A stretch of 64,000 nt of DNA from Puffinus mauretanicus (lineage: Eukaryota > Chordata > Aves > Procellariiformes > Procellariidae): the NCBI GenBank assembly GCA_023333565.1, contig JAJKFH010003627.1, forward strand, positions 5,065,501 through 5,129,500, read 5' to 3'. The translations under genes were made by a program, and so were the position numbers. Below, piece by piece: positions 11,556-22,694 of the stretch (within the stretch, counting starts at the first letter, position 1; every line of letters starts with the position of its first letter). Under the pieces are notes generated by a model. That model was not told the DNA's origin. It searched no databases and saw nothing but the letters and a program-made list of their open reading frames with translations.

Positions 11556-13345
11556 TGTATATAAGCAGAGAGTTTGATCACACTTTTAACATCCTCTAAA
11601 GTAATTACATTAGTTTTCTGTTCCATCAGTCTGTATTTCAGCATATAGAAATATTTTGCTTTCAGAAGTTTTTTCAGAATGGTTAAACTACTTATTCTGA
11701 TTATGTATATGCATGCTGCCATTTACTTAGTCCTTAGTCTCTGAGGGGCTAAACTGCTGAACAATGCTAAAGGCTGAGCTTAGTACAGGATATGAGAATA
11801 TTTGCTTAGAAAGTGTGAGGTTGGTTCATTATAGAAAACAACCACCATATTTAACTAATTATTGGAAAATTTTTAACATTGTATTAGTACAAAACTAACA
11901 ATTTAACAACTAGCTTAATAAATAAATAACAATTAAAATTCCACGTCAGGCTTACTTTACAAAGTTACCCCATCATGCCTAACTACATATTTGCTATCAC
12001 ATACTGTTACAAGTTTAAAGAAGCTGGTGGTTTGTCTGTTGCAAGAATAACATAACATTCTTATAGATATCAAATACAGTGTTGGCTACAGATTGTCCTC
12101 TATTGCCTTTTGCTAGATTAAGAAAAGTAAGACACCTTGCTTTGGGATTTGCAGAGGATGTTAGTGTCCGTGAGCACTTTTGTCTTATGGTTTAATGAGG
12201 AAAATTAACTGAATTTGGAGAGGAGTCACTGCACTGCTTTGGCATTTTAGTGATAACAATGATATATCATCCTTATCTTCTGCAGGTTTCATGTCAGTCA
12301 AATATTATTCAGCCTGGACATTCAAAAGGTTGAGATAGCAGCTTAGGTTTTCATGGTTGTAAACTGTTTTAAGAGCAACAGACTAGTACGGCTGAAGTGG
12401 CACTATGGGCAGGGCTGTTAGTATCCAAATTATGAACTAGTGAAGCCAGCTGGGCACCGTGAATGTTTTCTACTTGCGTTGGTGCAGTTATGATGGCCAG
12501 GTAGAAGTGGCTGATAAAGGGGCAGAAGTTTCACTCACTGAAGCCATTGTAGGTAAAGACTAAATACTACACAAGTTTCTCATGAACTAATGCTACCCAA
12601 GGAATCCTCTCCCTACGTTAGACATGTTATAAGGCTGGCCACACTGTTCTGTGAACCAGCAGCCCCTGGTAGCCCTTGCATTTAATGCATTGCTTTCCAA
12701 AATTGCAGCTCCGGTTTGAATTTGCAGCTGCTGAGATTGCAAGCCAGGGAAAGCCCAAGAGCCAGCTATGAGCCCACTGCAATGCTGCAGTCATGACATT
12801 TGTGTGCATTTCATACTAGTAATATAAAGGACTGCACTAAGAACCCTGAAATTAAGGGATTTCTCTGACTTTATTCTCTTCTTAATTATAACTAAAAAAA
12901 ATCAGAAACCTGTGTAGATACTTGCACAGATTTTAATGCGTTTGAAATGCATTTTGATGGATGTTTCCTTAATAAACTGATGATAATCACTTTCTTATCT
13001 TACATCAGTGTTTTCTCCTTTTTACTGTTCTTAAAAAAGTTGAATTATTTTGAAAAGAGAAACTTGTCATGAAGGGAGATTTTCATCACAAATTGTCTAT
13101 ATTATTTCATGTGCAAACTTCAGCTTTACCTTTTCAACTTCCTTGTACTGTTTTATGCCTTATGACATTTGTGTCAGATCTATTTTTGTTTCACAATGCA
13201 GGCTATATTCTTGTATACTTCAGACTGTATGTCATCTTTCTACACTAAAGAGAACTGGACAGAGGTTAGGATGCTATCTTTTTCAGGCTAATTAAGTTCC
13301 AGCATAATCATTATACATAGCATATATTTACTTATTGAATATAAA
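11556..13345. other. AT-rich noncoding DNA
   Basis: Nothing gene-like is visible. There are several short open frames of 60-81 codons without recognisable domains, and a tandem AAAT motif near 11918-11930. Confidence 0.6.
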
Positions 13346-13420
13346 ACTTGCTTTGAGCAGAAGCTTGGATGAGATAACCTCCCAGGGTTGCTTCTGACTG
13401 GAATTATTCTGATTCTATGA
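13346..13420 (+). mobile_element. CR1 LINE 3'-end fragment
   Basis: CTTGCTTTGAGCAGAAGCTT, then ATGAGATAACCTCCCAGGGT and GAATTATTCTGATTCTATGA, match the canonical bird CR1 3' end (Met/Leu-free 3' UTR, 'gacctcccagggt-cccttcca', then ATTCTATG-type repeats). It is 5'-truncated to about 75 bases, as most CR1 copies are. Confidence 0.75.
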
Positions 13421-15126
13421 AAACAAAAGTCGAAGGTGTGTGTTTATTGTAGAATGAAATGTTTCATTGCCTAAAATTCTGTTTCTGAGAAGTCAGAGTT
13501 CATTGTAGAACATTTTGACTCATGGTAACAGAAAATGAGATTTCCCGGAAGAAAACTGTAACTCTACATACACACAACTGGGCACAACTACATACATGCT
13601 TAAAATTCCCATCCTCCAGCCTCTAGGACCTCCATCCTGCAGAAAATACCTGTTCTTTTCAAGGCCATGTAGCCCACAGAAGGCAAACTTGTTTTTCTCA
13701 AACACAGTCCTATCCTTTTTAAAAAAGATTGAATTGAAGTGAAGACTATAATTTAAAAATAAAAGTCCCCACAGTTGCAGGTTGTGGAGAATTCATGCTG
13801 TATAAATTTTTTAGAACACAGATATTTCAGTGGCTGAGTTGATGGATGAACTTGGCAGTCTGTCCTCAAACGATCCGGGATTTTTAGAAAAACAAAAAAC
13901 AACACCCTTAATGCCAGGCTCTAAACTGTATTTAATAAAAAATAGAGCTGTGTGCATTGTGCTTATTTTGCTTTTTTGCTACGAGGCCCATTGCTGCATT
14001 CAGCCATTAGCTTCTACCTCATTCTGTCAATATCCAAGATAGGAGAGCCAATAAGCCACCCTGGCTGCCTTCAGGAAGATGCATACTAAGGAGAGAAAAA
14101 CAGCTACAACTTAGCCATGACTGTCTTAACTCTTTTTCCTCTGGGTTGGCTGATCATGGTTATTCTCTCATTTGATCTAGAGAGCCTAAAAACTAAATCA
14201 AACATGATCAAAACTCCCTTATGGGACAAGATAGCAACCTAGCATAGGGCTACTGTGAGCACCGTATACATATTCAGCCACTAAGGAAGACATATGAGCT
14301 TGCATCTGAGGTGGATAAAAGATCGGTGGTTTTTGTACGCTTAACCTTCTCTGGTTATGTGAAGTCAAAATAGATAATCCCGGCCAAGCAGGCAGGAAGG
14401 GCAAGGGAATACGAATAGGCTGTGAAGAGATCACGGCCTCCATTCTTTGTAGAATCATTTCCATTTGGTTTTCTAAAGCTTCCAAAAGTGCAGGTCATCT
14501 GGCACCTATGTTTGACAGAATATATAGAGAGTTTTCTGCCTCCATGTCCAAGCCCTTGCCCAGTAACATAATTTATTGTTTTGTGTGCATGAGATTCCAC
14601 GGAACTGCTTATATGTGAATTATTAACGGTCCATCTAAAAATGTATAATGCAATTTAGGATAAGATTATAACCATTGAACTTCACAGTTTCTTCTCCTGC
14701 AGTTTCTATTGCCTTTAAGATTGGGAGCTACAAGAGAAAAGTGCATGAAGCAGTGGTTTAGTAAATATGCAGGAAATTTAAAGCCAGGAAACTGGTCCTT
14801 GATTGTGTATCCAGCTGTGCAATAGTTTACTGACTTGGTTTCTTCCTTTCTTAAATTGGTCTGTGTCACAGGCAGTTTCAATATAAAAATATACACAGCT
14901 GGCAATAAATCCACATGCTTTCTTCACTGCACCAGTTATAATATGTCAATTTTTGTACAGTCAATCAAATAATATAAGTTACATAGCTTTATTTACCGGA
15001 GAGTACTACAAACTAGTGCTCCATGTCATTACTCAAAAATAATTAGAAAAAAATAGTTTGGCAGGGTTTGGGGTAAGAAGAAAGCAATTTAATTTCTCTT
15101 CAGCTTAGGGTTTGTGCTCAGTTAAT
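13421..15126. other. unique noncoding DNA
   Basis: I find no supported gene or repeat. Open frames up to 88 codons (for example on the minus strand near 14.2-14.5 kb) have no recognisable domain and overlap on both strands. Confidence 0.55.
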
Positions 15127-15930
15127 TACAGAATCATGGAATCACAGAATAATTGAGATTGGAAAGGACCTCAGGAGATCTCTAGTCCAACCTCCTTCTC
15201 AAAGCAGAGCCAGCTGTGAAATCAGACCAAGTTGCTCAGGGCTTTATCCAGTCGGATCTTGAAAACCTCCAAGGATGGCGATGGCACAACCTCTCTGTGC
15301 AGCCTGCTCCACTGCTTGGCTGTCCTCATGGGGAAAAAGTTTCTCCTCCTATGCAGTCTGATCTGCTCTAATTTCAATTTATGTCAGTTGTTGCTCATCC
15401 TCCTGGGACGCAGCACTGTGAAGAGCCTGCTCTCTCTTCTGCATAACCTCTTTGTAGGCACAGGGATCTGCTGGTAGGTCCCCATGAAGCTATCTCTTCT
15501 CCAGGCTGAACAAGCCCTGCTCTTCCAACCTCAGAGCAAGTGCTTCAGCCCCTGACCATTCTGGTGGCCCTCTGCTGAACTTGCTTCAGTTGATCAATGC
15601 CTTTCTTATACTGGGGGGTGCAAAACTGGGCAAGGGCTGAGTAGAAAGGGATGATTGCTTTTCTAGATCTCTTGGCCATGCTCCTGTTCATACAGCCAAG
15701 GATGCTGTTGTCCTTCTGTGCTGCTTAGGCACATGGCTGGCTCATATGAATCTTGGTCCCTCCCAGGTCAGTCAGTTCCCAGCCCCTTGTCATTGCAAGG
15801 GGTTGTAGGACTCTGCATTTCTCCTTTCTGAGTTTCATAAGGCTCCTGCCTGCCCATTCCTCCAGCCTGAATGGCAGCCCTGCCCTTGAACACATTGACT
15901 GGTCCCCCAAGTCTGGTCCCCTCTATCTGC
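15127..15930 (-). mobile_element. CR1 LINE, 5'-truncated, minus strand
   Basis: The copy begins with AGAATCATGGAATCACAGAA, the reverse complement of the CR1 terminal ATTCTGTGATTCTATG repeats, so the element's 3' end is at 15127 and it reads leftward. It continues through GGAAAGGACCTCAGGAGATC, TCCAACCTCC, ATCTTGAAAACCTCCAAGGA and onward, matching the CR1 3' UTR and the end of ORF2 seen in reverse in many bird genomes. About 800 bases remain and the reverse-transcriptase core is absent. It is diverged by many point changes, so it is old and inactive. Open frames within it on either strand are by-products of its higher GC content. Confidence 0.9.
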
Positions 15931-16284
15931 AAAATATTGCTATACATTTCTAATACAGCCATATCTGCTATATTTATTATAGTAGAAATAAAGCAATACA
16001 ATTTAGACTCCATGATTTGACAATATAAATTTTTGTTTATATTGTGATTGTAAAGATATGGAGCAGAAAGCTTAATAAAACTTAACTAAATCATATTGAC
16101 ATTTAAAATATATAAATGTATCTTTGTGTGTCAAATAACTATTTTATTTGGGTTAAATTTTAATTCTTACTTCATGCTGTCCACATTAGGACCCTCTGTG
16201 TTAGACTTCTTGTTGGAAAAAGGTAGATACACTACTATCTGTTTCCTGAGTGTATTACTAAGTCAGTACATTGGCTGTAAAATG
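15931..16284. other. AT-rich spacer
   Basis: AT-rich sequence between CR1 and MIR, with no feature seen. Confidence 0.6.
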
Positions 16285-16420
16285 TATGATGATGTCCATT
16301 TTACAAATGGATAGGAAAACTCTAAAAAATAATGGTTTGGTGCAGAGTCCCATGGGGCTGGAAAGGGAAGCCAAATCACAAGTCCCATTCTACTGCCCAG
16401 GCGATTAATCTATCTTCTTT
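16285..16420 (+). mobile_element. MIR SINE fragment
   Basis: GTCCATTTTACAAATGGATA and AGGAAAACT at the left, and CAAATCACAAGTCCCATTCT, ACTGCCCAGGCGATTAATC at the right, follow the MIR consensus in order (the 'cccattttacagatgaggaaactgag' core, then the 'gattcgaacccaggtctg' region). Divergence is high, as expected for a family active before the bird-mammal split. Confidence 0.65.
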
Positions 16421-17436
16421 CTGGCAGCTATTTAATTCAGAATAGATTTAGATCAGAACTTTTGTTTGAACACAGTAGCCATTTAATCATGCCAAAATGT
16501 TTCCACTGTTCCCACTTTTTCTTTCATTATATTGTGTGCTAAAGAAATTATAATCAGCAAAGCACTAGAACTATCACCTGGCTATCCTAAATCATAATGA
16601 AGTACTGTGTGGCATTTTACTGTTCCAATTCCTGATTTGTGGTTAAACTTGATATGCAGCATACTGAATTCACATTATTGTGTAAATATTCTCATTATAA
16701 GCTATAATTTGGTTTTGATCTGAAAAGGTCATAAACATGCCATCAGTTATTTCATAGTAGTATATAACATTCATTGTTTTTTTCTTCACTTAGAATGGGA
16801 GGTATCTGCAGTAACTGTATGTTAATGGCTGGCAAATGTTGACTTTTATCAATGGCTTGTGTTTGCTTCACGCCTTCAACTCCTACATATTATAGCAGTG
16901 ATTGCTGTTTCTTTTTTATTCTATGGTGGTTTAGTATTATGCTGGATATACTACTTTGCATAATGTTATCAAATTCCTACTATTAGGCCTTGGAAAATAT
17001 TCAGATCAGATTCCAAACTATTCTGAAATAATGGTAAGTTTAAATCTAATTTGCAGTCAATCATTCAAGGTCCATAAATGATTGTCAACAATCAATTTCT
17101 TGTATCTCTAATTCTGTTCTGAAAAACAAACATTTGAATTTTATCTGTTTCCTATCTTATCCCAAAGTCTGTTTTTCACTTTTTCTTGTTTTACTATTCC
17201 TTCTGGTCCTGTCACAATCTCTCCATGAAAACAGAGTAATGACTGTGGTACAGAAGCTTTTATGAGAAAGCGCTTTAGCATCTCATGAGACTGAGAAGAG
17301 GAATTTGTACTCGTACTGAGCCAGAAAGTGAAAGAAGTAACAGGTGACTCTCACATAAAATCTTCGTGATAGGGAAGGTACTGAGGCAGCAAGAACAGAA
17401 AATAGCATTTTTGTTATTTTAGTTCAAGTTCTTGCA
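16421..17436. other. AT-rich noncoding DNA
   Basis: No gene, RNA or repeat is recognised in this roughly 1 kb of AT-rich sequence. Confidence 0.6.
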
Positions 17437-17476
17437 AATTATAGGTAAATACTGCTAATTATAGGTAAATACTGCT
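17437..17476. repeat. perfect 20-base tandem duplication
   Basis: The unit AATTATAGGTAAATACTGCT occurs twice head to tail with no mismatch (17437-17456 and 17457-17476). The perfect identity implies a recent slippage or repair duplication relative to its old surroundings. Confidence 0.95.
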
Positions 17477-17859
17477 TGGAATTGTCCCAAATTCAAATGC
17501 ATGCTTTACAATAAAATAGAAATGCCGAACAGGAAGAGTTGTTAAATATACAGGATCTTTGGGGGCATGGCAGAAGCACGGATCCTTTGTTCGGACTGCA
17601 TAGTTTAGTTTAATTAGCCACCAACATTGCATGTCTATGCTGAGACCTGTGAGATTAAGCAAAAATTAGCCACTGGCTAGGACTGCCAAAACCTACCTAC
17701 AATTCAGAATTTTGCAATGCTGCAAGCAGTATGTGTTTCACCATTTGAGCACGCAGAGAGGAAGCAATTGTACTGTGGGTTCTTCCCTGAACTGTTATGG
17801 AAATGGAAATGCCAGGTGGCACAGAGCAGAAGCCCATGCAGCGAGTTCCTAATGGAAAG

Positions 17860-17945
17860 CAGGGAAGAGTTAAGAGATGACACTTCCCACCAGCAAGCTG
17901 TGACGGGAATCTGAACCCCAGTGCAATGTGTGTGCATTAAGTGAT
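17860..17945 (+). mobile_element. possible MIR-like fragment
   Basis: GAAGAGTTAAGAGATGACAC, then AGCTGTGACGGGAATCTGAA and CCCCAGTGC, loosely follow the MIR order (gaggttaagtaacttg ... cacagctag ... gggattcgaacccag). The match is weak and would need alignment to the family model. Confidence 0.3.
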
Positions 17946-19940
17946 ACCTCTGAGTCAAACTTCTAAGTAAGGCTGTGCAACTTGTTGACTCATGGTTTTT
18001 TTTTTTATGTGCCTCTTTGGGCTGCATGTTAGCTGACAACCTTTTCATTTTGGTGTTGTTGCTCTTACTTTATTGGTGCAATTTGCAGGAATAAGTGCAC
18101 TACATAATCCAGAATTAAGAGGTTTGATGATTAACTAACAGTTGTATTTTGTGACTTTGCTATCCTGCTGGTGAAGTATATCCTCTGTATTTAAGGAGTT
18201 TTTCTGAAGACCATCACATAATATGGCTTTTATTAATTGCGTTATAAGAGCATTAATAAACCCAAATCATAACTGAGGAATGACCATACTGATGTCTGAA
18301 GTTGGTGTCCCAAATGCAGTTGAGTTGTCATGTTAGCTGAATACACTGGTGCTATCTTACAAATCTTCTACTCAGACATTTCATTACATGCCCTTCAAAA
18401 TGTATAGGGAGGTAATGAGCAAGGATTTTGTGTTATTTGAACTCTCTTCATACACAGCATCAATTGACTGATGTGCTTTTTTTCTACCATTATATACAAA
18501 AGGAGCAACACTCACTTTCCTTTTCCGGAGTATGTTGAAAAACACTTTTTGTGGCTTAAGACAGCTACTTTTATGCAATTTTCTCCTGCAGCTTCAGAAT
18601 TTTGATGTAATCTTCAGGGATGTGCTGTGGATTTAATCCTACCAACACTGACTTTACTCCAGCCAAAGGTGTTTTAAAAACAAAAGCAAATATATATCTA
18701 AGAAAAGTGCCTCACTTCCTCTGTCAATCAAAAAAAAATTTCAGGATTCCCTTCACTGGGATTCTCAACATTTTGATGATAGGCGAGTGGGTGTATTTAC
18801 TACATAAGTTTTAGATGAAATTCCTAGACTGTATTTGCTGTGTGTTGTCCAGGATTTTAGTAATATTGGAGATCAAGCAGAGAAAACCCAAATTTTTCTG
18901 GCAGACTACTCTTGGCATCCGTTTGTCTGGAAAATCTTCATATGGCTCATAAAAATCCATTTATTTCCACTATTGTCTCACGTGACAGAAAAACCCACAC
19001 AGCATCCTTATCCTCAGGTGTTCCTTATATATCTGGATAAGAAAGTCTTATAGTTCCTTGTGGCTGTTCATTATTTGTACCTCGACAGAGAAGTTGATTA
19101 ACAAAGAACATTCACTTTTCCCCTTACTTTTATTCAGAAAAAGAAACAAATTATCTCCCTCATTTACAGTTATATTTAATTCGTGAGAGATCTTGTCTTT
19201 TTTCTGAGGACCAGGGAACAGATTTGTGTCTAGATAGATAGTTTACAAGTATCTGCCTTCCTGAGTCTGTTTAAATATGCCTTAAATATGTCTTAATCTG
19301 AAGATTTACACTTTTGCTTTTAGACCAACAGCATACAAAAATAATAAAAATAGTAATTTGTAAGACAATTTTTGTGACAAAGGAAATTATTTTTGTATAA
19401 TTAACAGAACGTAGAACATAGGAATGATCACTTTTTAAAACTTCTGCCTGCGAATGCTTCTTAGTAATTGCATAATACTGAAGAGAAGCATATTAGTATA
19501 AAATGCATTGCTATTTTTCTCGCTATTTATTGTTAGTGATGGATCTGTACATAGACATCCTTTATATGTCAAGCTATTTCGAAAACAGGTGCTTGCCTTT
19601 GCTGAAAAGACATGTGATGCCGAGGGCCGAGGAGCAGTATCATGTCAAAATATCTGAAAGTCAGCAGGAAATTCTTTTCTAGTTAGAGGGCCTGCATAAA
19701 ACTCAACATTTCAATACTGCCTCATTTAATTCAGGATACAAATGAGGATTAAATACTGCCTAGGACTACATGTAGGGCTTGCAGAGTCCAAGAAGAGGGA
19801 GAAACAGCAAAAGAGGTTTTGTATAAGCATAAAATTGAAGCTGGGAGTAAGTTCCCAAACATTCAGGATAAAAGAAGGTGGTAAAATTTGTCAAAAAAAG
19901 CCCTCTTTCTTTATACTTAAACATGCTGGTTAATATTCTA
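17946..19940. other. AT-rich noncoding DNA
   Basis: Scattered 60-72 codon frames only, with no recognisable domain, splice structure or RNA gene. Confidence 0.55.
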
Positions 19941-20000
19941 GCCTGACTGAAGTCAGCAACAAGCTCCCACTGACATCAGTGGAGCCGGGATTTCACACTC
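19941..20000. mobile_element. ancient amniote interspersed repeat fragment
   Basis: CTGACTGAAGTCAGCAACAA, CTCCCACTGACATCAGTGGA and GCCGGGATTTCACAC match the pattern 'gaagtcaatggcaaaactcccattgacttcagtgggagcaggatttcac' that recurs through bird, turtle and crocodile genomes. The element is partly self-complementary around CCACTGACATCAGTGG. I am confident it is repeat-derived; I cannot assign the exact family from memory. Confidence 0.55.
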
Positions 20001-22346
20001 TGGCTGAGGGAAGCCATAGATCTTCTTTATTTCCATCTTTCTTTAGAACTCTGACTCCAAGGAGCTATTTGCTTTGCATTTGACTTTGCCCACGGGAGAT
20101 CTGCTTTTCACTTCAGTAGGTGCAGATCAGTCCCTTCCTGCCACTGCCTGGCATGAAGCTAGGAGGCTTCCCCTGTGCGTCTGTGTGTGTGGAGGTGCAC
20201 CCGAGAATGGTGATTTTTCCTTCTATCCTTTGTGATTACGTCAAGGGGAGATGTTTATAAATGTGCTATTTTTATTTGGGGTTTTGTTAAGGATGTGGTG
20301 TTCTGAATCAATATGTCTATTTTAACATTAATGACCATACTACAGATAGGACTGCCAAGTGACTACAGCCTATGACAGAGCCCAGCAGAAATCACCAGTG
20401 TTGGGAGTCTGTGGTGGTCGGTCTTTATGCTCAAGAGCCGCAGAAGAAAGTGGTATGGGAACAAAGCTCTTTAGGTTTTTGGTTAATTGATTATATTAAG
20501 AATTTTTAAAAAAAGTTTATTCATTTAGCCCTTGAAAGTATTCAAAGAACTGCCAGTCTCTTTCAAGGCAGTATTTATCCTAATAAATAAATAAAAAAAA
20601 AATCTGCACTTTTCAAACTTCCCTTTCCCTGACTTTTCTGCCTTCCTCCCTTCCTTTCCTCCCCTTCCTGCTCTTTCTGTTTCACAATGGCAACTTTTTT
20701 TCTTTTTTAATTTCCTCATTTAACATTTTGTTTGCGCATGATGTTGCCTTTCTGTTTAGGAAATACAAAACAGTGAGTATTCCACAGCTGCAACGTTACT
20801 ACTGTCTTGAGGCTGACACAGATACAGAGCTATAGTCTGTTTAAATGGAGGTTAAAATTTTATGTAGCAATTAATGGTTAACTGGGGGTAAATGATCCAA
20901 AATTACCCAGCAGGGTCTTTGTTGAACAGAAACACTGCTTAATGTCCCTTGTTTACTAACAATCTGATGATGAGTGAGAAGACATTTCTTTTTGTATACT
21001 GTCAGGTCTACATAGAAGCTAGGATGTGCTACTTTGGTACACTGGCAAAAAGATGAGGGGTGTTGTAAGATGCCCTGGACACAGATTTACTCTCCTTACT
21101 ACACCACGTTAATGTTCAGGATCTATGACCAGCCAGTGAATACAGTCCACCACTAGAAAGTGCTTAACGTTCTGGCTTAATAGAGACCTAATAAAGTTGT
21201 GATAGTTGCAATACAATGCAGCCTTCAAAAAGTCAGCTCCCTGACTCCTGGACACTGCATGAAATGTGTGAAGACCCACACATTTGTTTGCCAGTTTGAT
21301 CACTCAGAAAAATTACCTTCGTGTCCACAAATGTAATGTTCATCCACATTCTGGACATCAAAAGCAATGCAGGTAGTGGTTTAAAGCTGGGTGGTTGGGA
21401 ATGGACTCCTGGTTTGGGAAAAAATTTCTTTTGGCCCTCCCTTCTTGCCTTTGGGTTTCAAGGTGAGTGGGAGAAGTCTAGAGGCTGCATCGTGGTGCTG
21501 CAGCTGTAGGAATGAAAGAAAAGATGGGAAAGGACTGGGAAGGTGTGGCAGCAGACTGCACCTCCTGGAGGTGAAAAGAAGGAGGGAAGGGGGACATGAA
21601 GAAATGCTCTTTTAAGCAAGCTGATTTGTTTTGGAAAGTTTACATTAATGGACACTCATGACTTAAGGTTATTGTAGTTATCTAACTATGCTACAATTCA
21701 GACACCTTTCGAAAGACCTTATTTCCTATATAGCCTGCAGAGCTAAGTATCGGTACTGTAAATATTGGGAAGAGGTATGTATTGCCAGAAAGTGGTCCAG
21801 AGCACCTAGGTCAAATGCTTACAGTTAGAGATGGTGATGAGCTGGTTGTCCTTTGCGATTTCCTCTAAATGGGAGATGTTTTCTTCCCCTCTTAAGATTA
21901 AATATAGTCCTGTGACCGAAGTACAGCGTATGAAATCTTACAGCATAAGATTTTCCCCCCCTACTTTCCACAGCAATGCTCCTAAGTTATCCACAATATA
22001 AGACTTAAAGCAAACAAGAGTAGCAGTTAAATTCTCTGCTGTGCATTAAATGTACAAATACTGAAAATTAAAATCCTATTTGCAGCATGCATCCCAAAAG
22101 GTTTAAAGATTGTTCTGCAGGGAAGAGTGGGAAGGCAAATGTCTATCAATGCATTTTATATATACTACCTGTGACAAATGTTTCATAGACTTGAGGAATA
22201 GAAGGGAAAAGAATCCTGGGGAATGAAGCAAAGTGCTGCTTGGTTTTCAATGCTTGTAGATCAATTTAAAAAATAAAATGGGGAATATCTGATAAGCACT
22301 TTAGTTTATGTGATAATAACTACCAGAAATTTTCTGTAAAAATTAG
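20001..22346. other. unique noncoding DNA
   Basis: No gene is supported. It contains the pyrimidine-rich tract listed separately at 20618-20685. GC content and open-frame density are somewhat raised at 21.3-21.65 kb on both strands, without a recognisable protein. Confidence 0.5.
20618..20685. repeat. polypyrimidine tract
   Basis: About 68 bases are almost entirely C and T (imperfect CTTCC/TTCC units) on the plus strand. The sequence has low complexity and mirror-like symmetry, and such tracts can form triplex structures. Confidence 0.75.
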
Positions 22347-22372
22347 ATTCATAATGTACATTCATAATGTAA
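22347..22372. repeat. 13-base tandem duplication
   Basis: ATTCATAATGTAC is followed immediately by ATTCATAATGTAA: two 13-base copies with one difference, located just beyond the C-terminal end of the hAT remnant. Confidence 0.85.
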
Positions 22373-22394
22373 TCCCCAAAAATCTGGTAAAAAA

Positions 22395-22694
22395 TTACAA
22401 ATAGCCACTGATACAAAATTCAAGCGTGGGCAGATTACATTTCAAGGCGATAAGCCATTTTGCATTTGCTGGCAGGAGCTGGCATCTGTTTTTAGATGTA
22501 ACATCCTCAGTATAGCTGAAGAGCCTCTCAGAAAGAACGTTGCTGGGAAGAGCTCCAAGTGAAGACAAAGCCAGGTTTGCAAGATGTGGAAGTGAGCTAG
22601 CATTAGACTTCCACCACTCAGCAAGACCTACTATGTGTGTAGTGAGCTCAGCAAGGTACAGAACTAGTTCATATTTGGCAGAAACAAGAGTCAC
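22395..22694 (-). pseudogene. hAT transposase fossil, C-terminal dimerisation domain
   Basis: The minus-strand frame (99 codons) carries the hallmarks of the hAT C-terminal dimerisation domain: LAEWWKSNASSLPHLANLAL with the conserved double Trp, then LPSNVLSERLF with the invariant SERLFS-type motif, then LLPANAKWLIALKCNLP. In intact Ac/ZBED-type transposases this domain ends the protein and mediates dimerisation. Here the usual S/T-A-G-x-V-x-x-x-R stretch is altered (YTEDVTSKNR). Upstream sequence, at higher coordinates on the minus strand, shows no continuous frame and only doubtful fragments of the catalytic core, so the gene is dead. The domain itself is still open, possibly by chance. A domesticated hAT-derived exon is an alternative, but no splice sites support it. 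Confidence 0.75.

Noticed and set aside
15725..15953. Open frames on both strands near 15.8 kb
   Set aside because: They are contained in the CR1 3' region, so they are repeat-derived and not genes.
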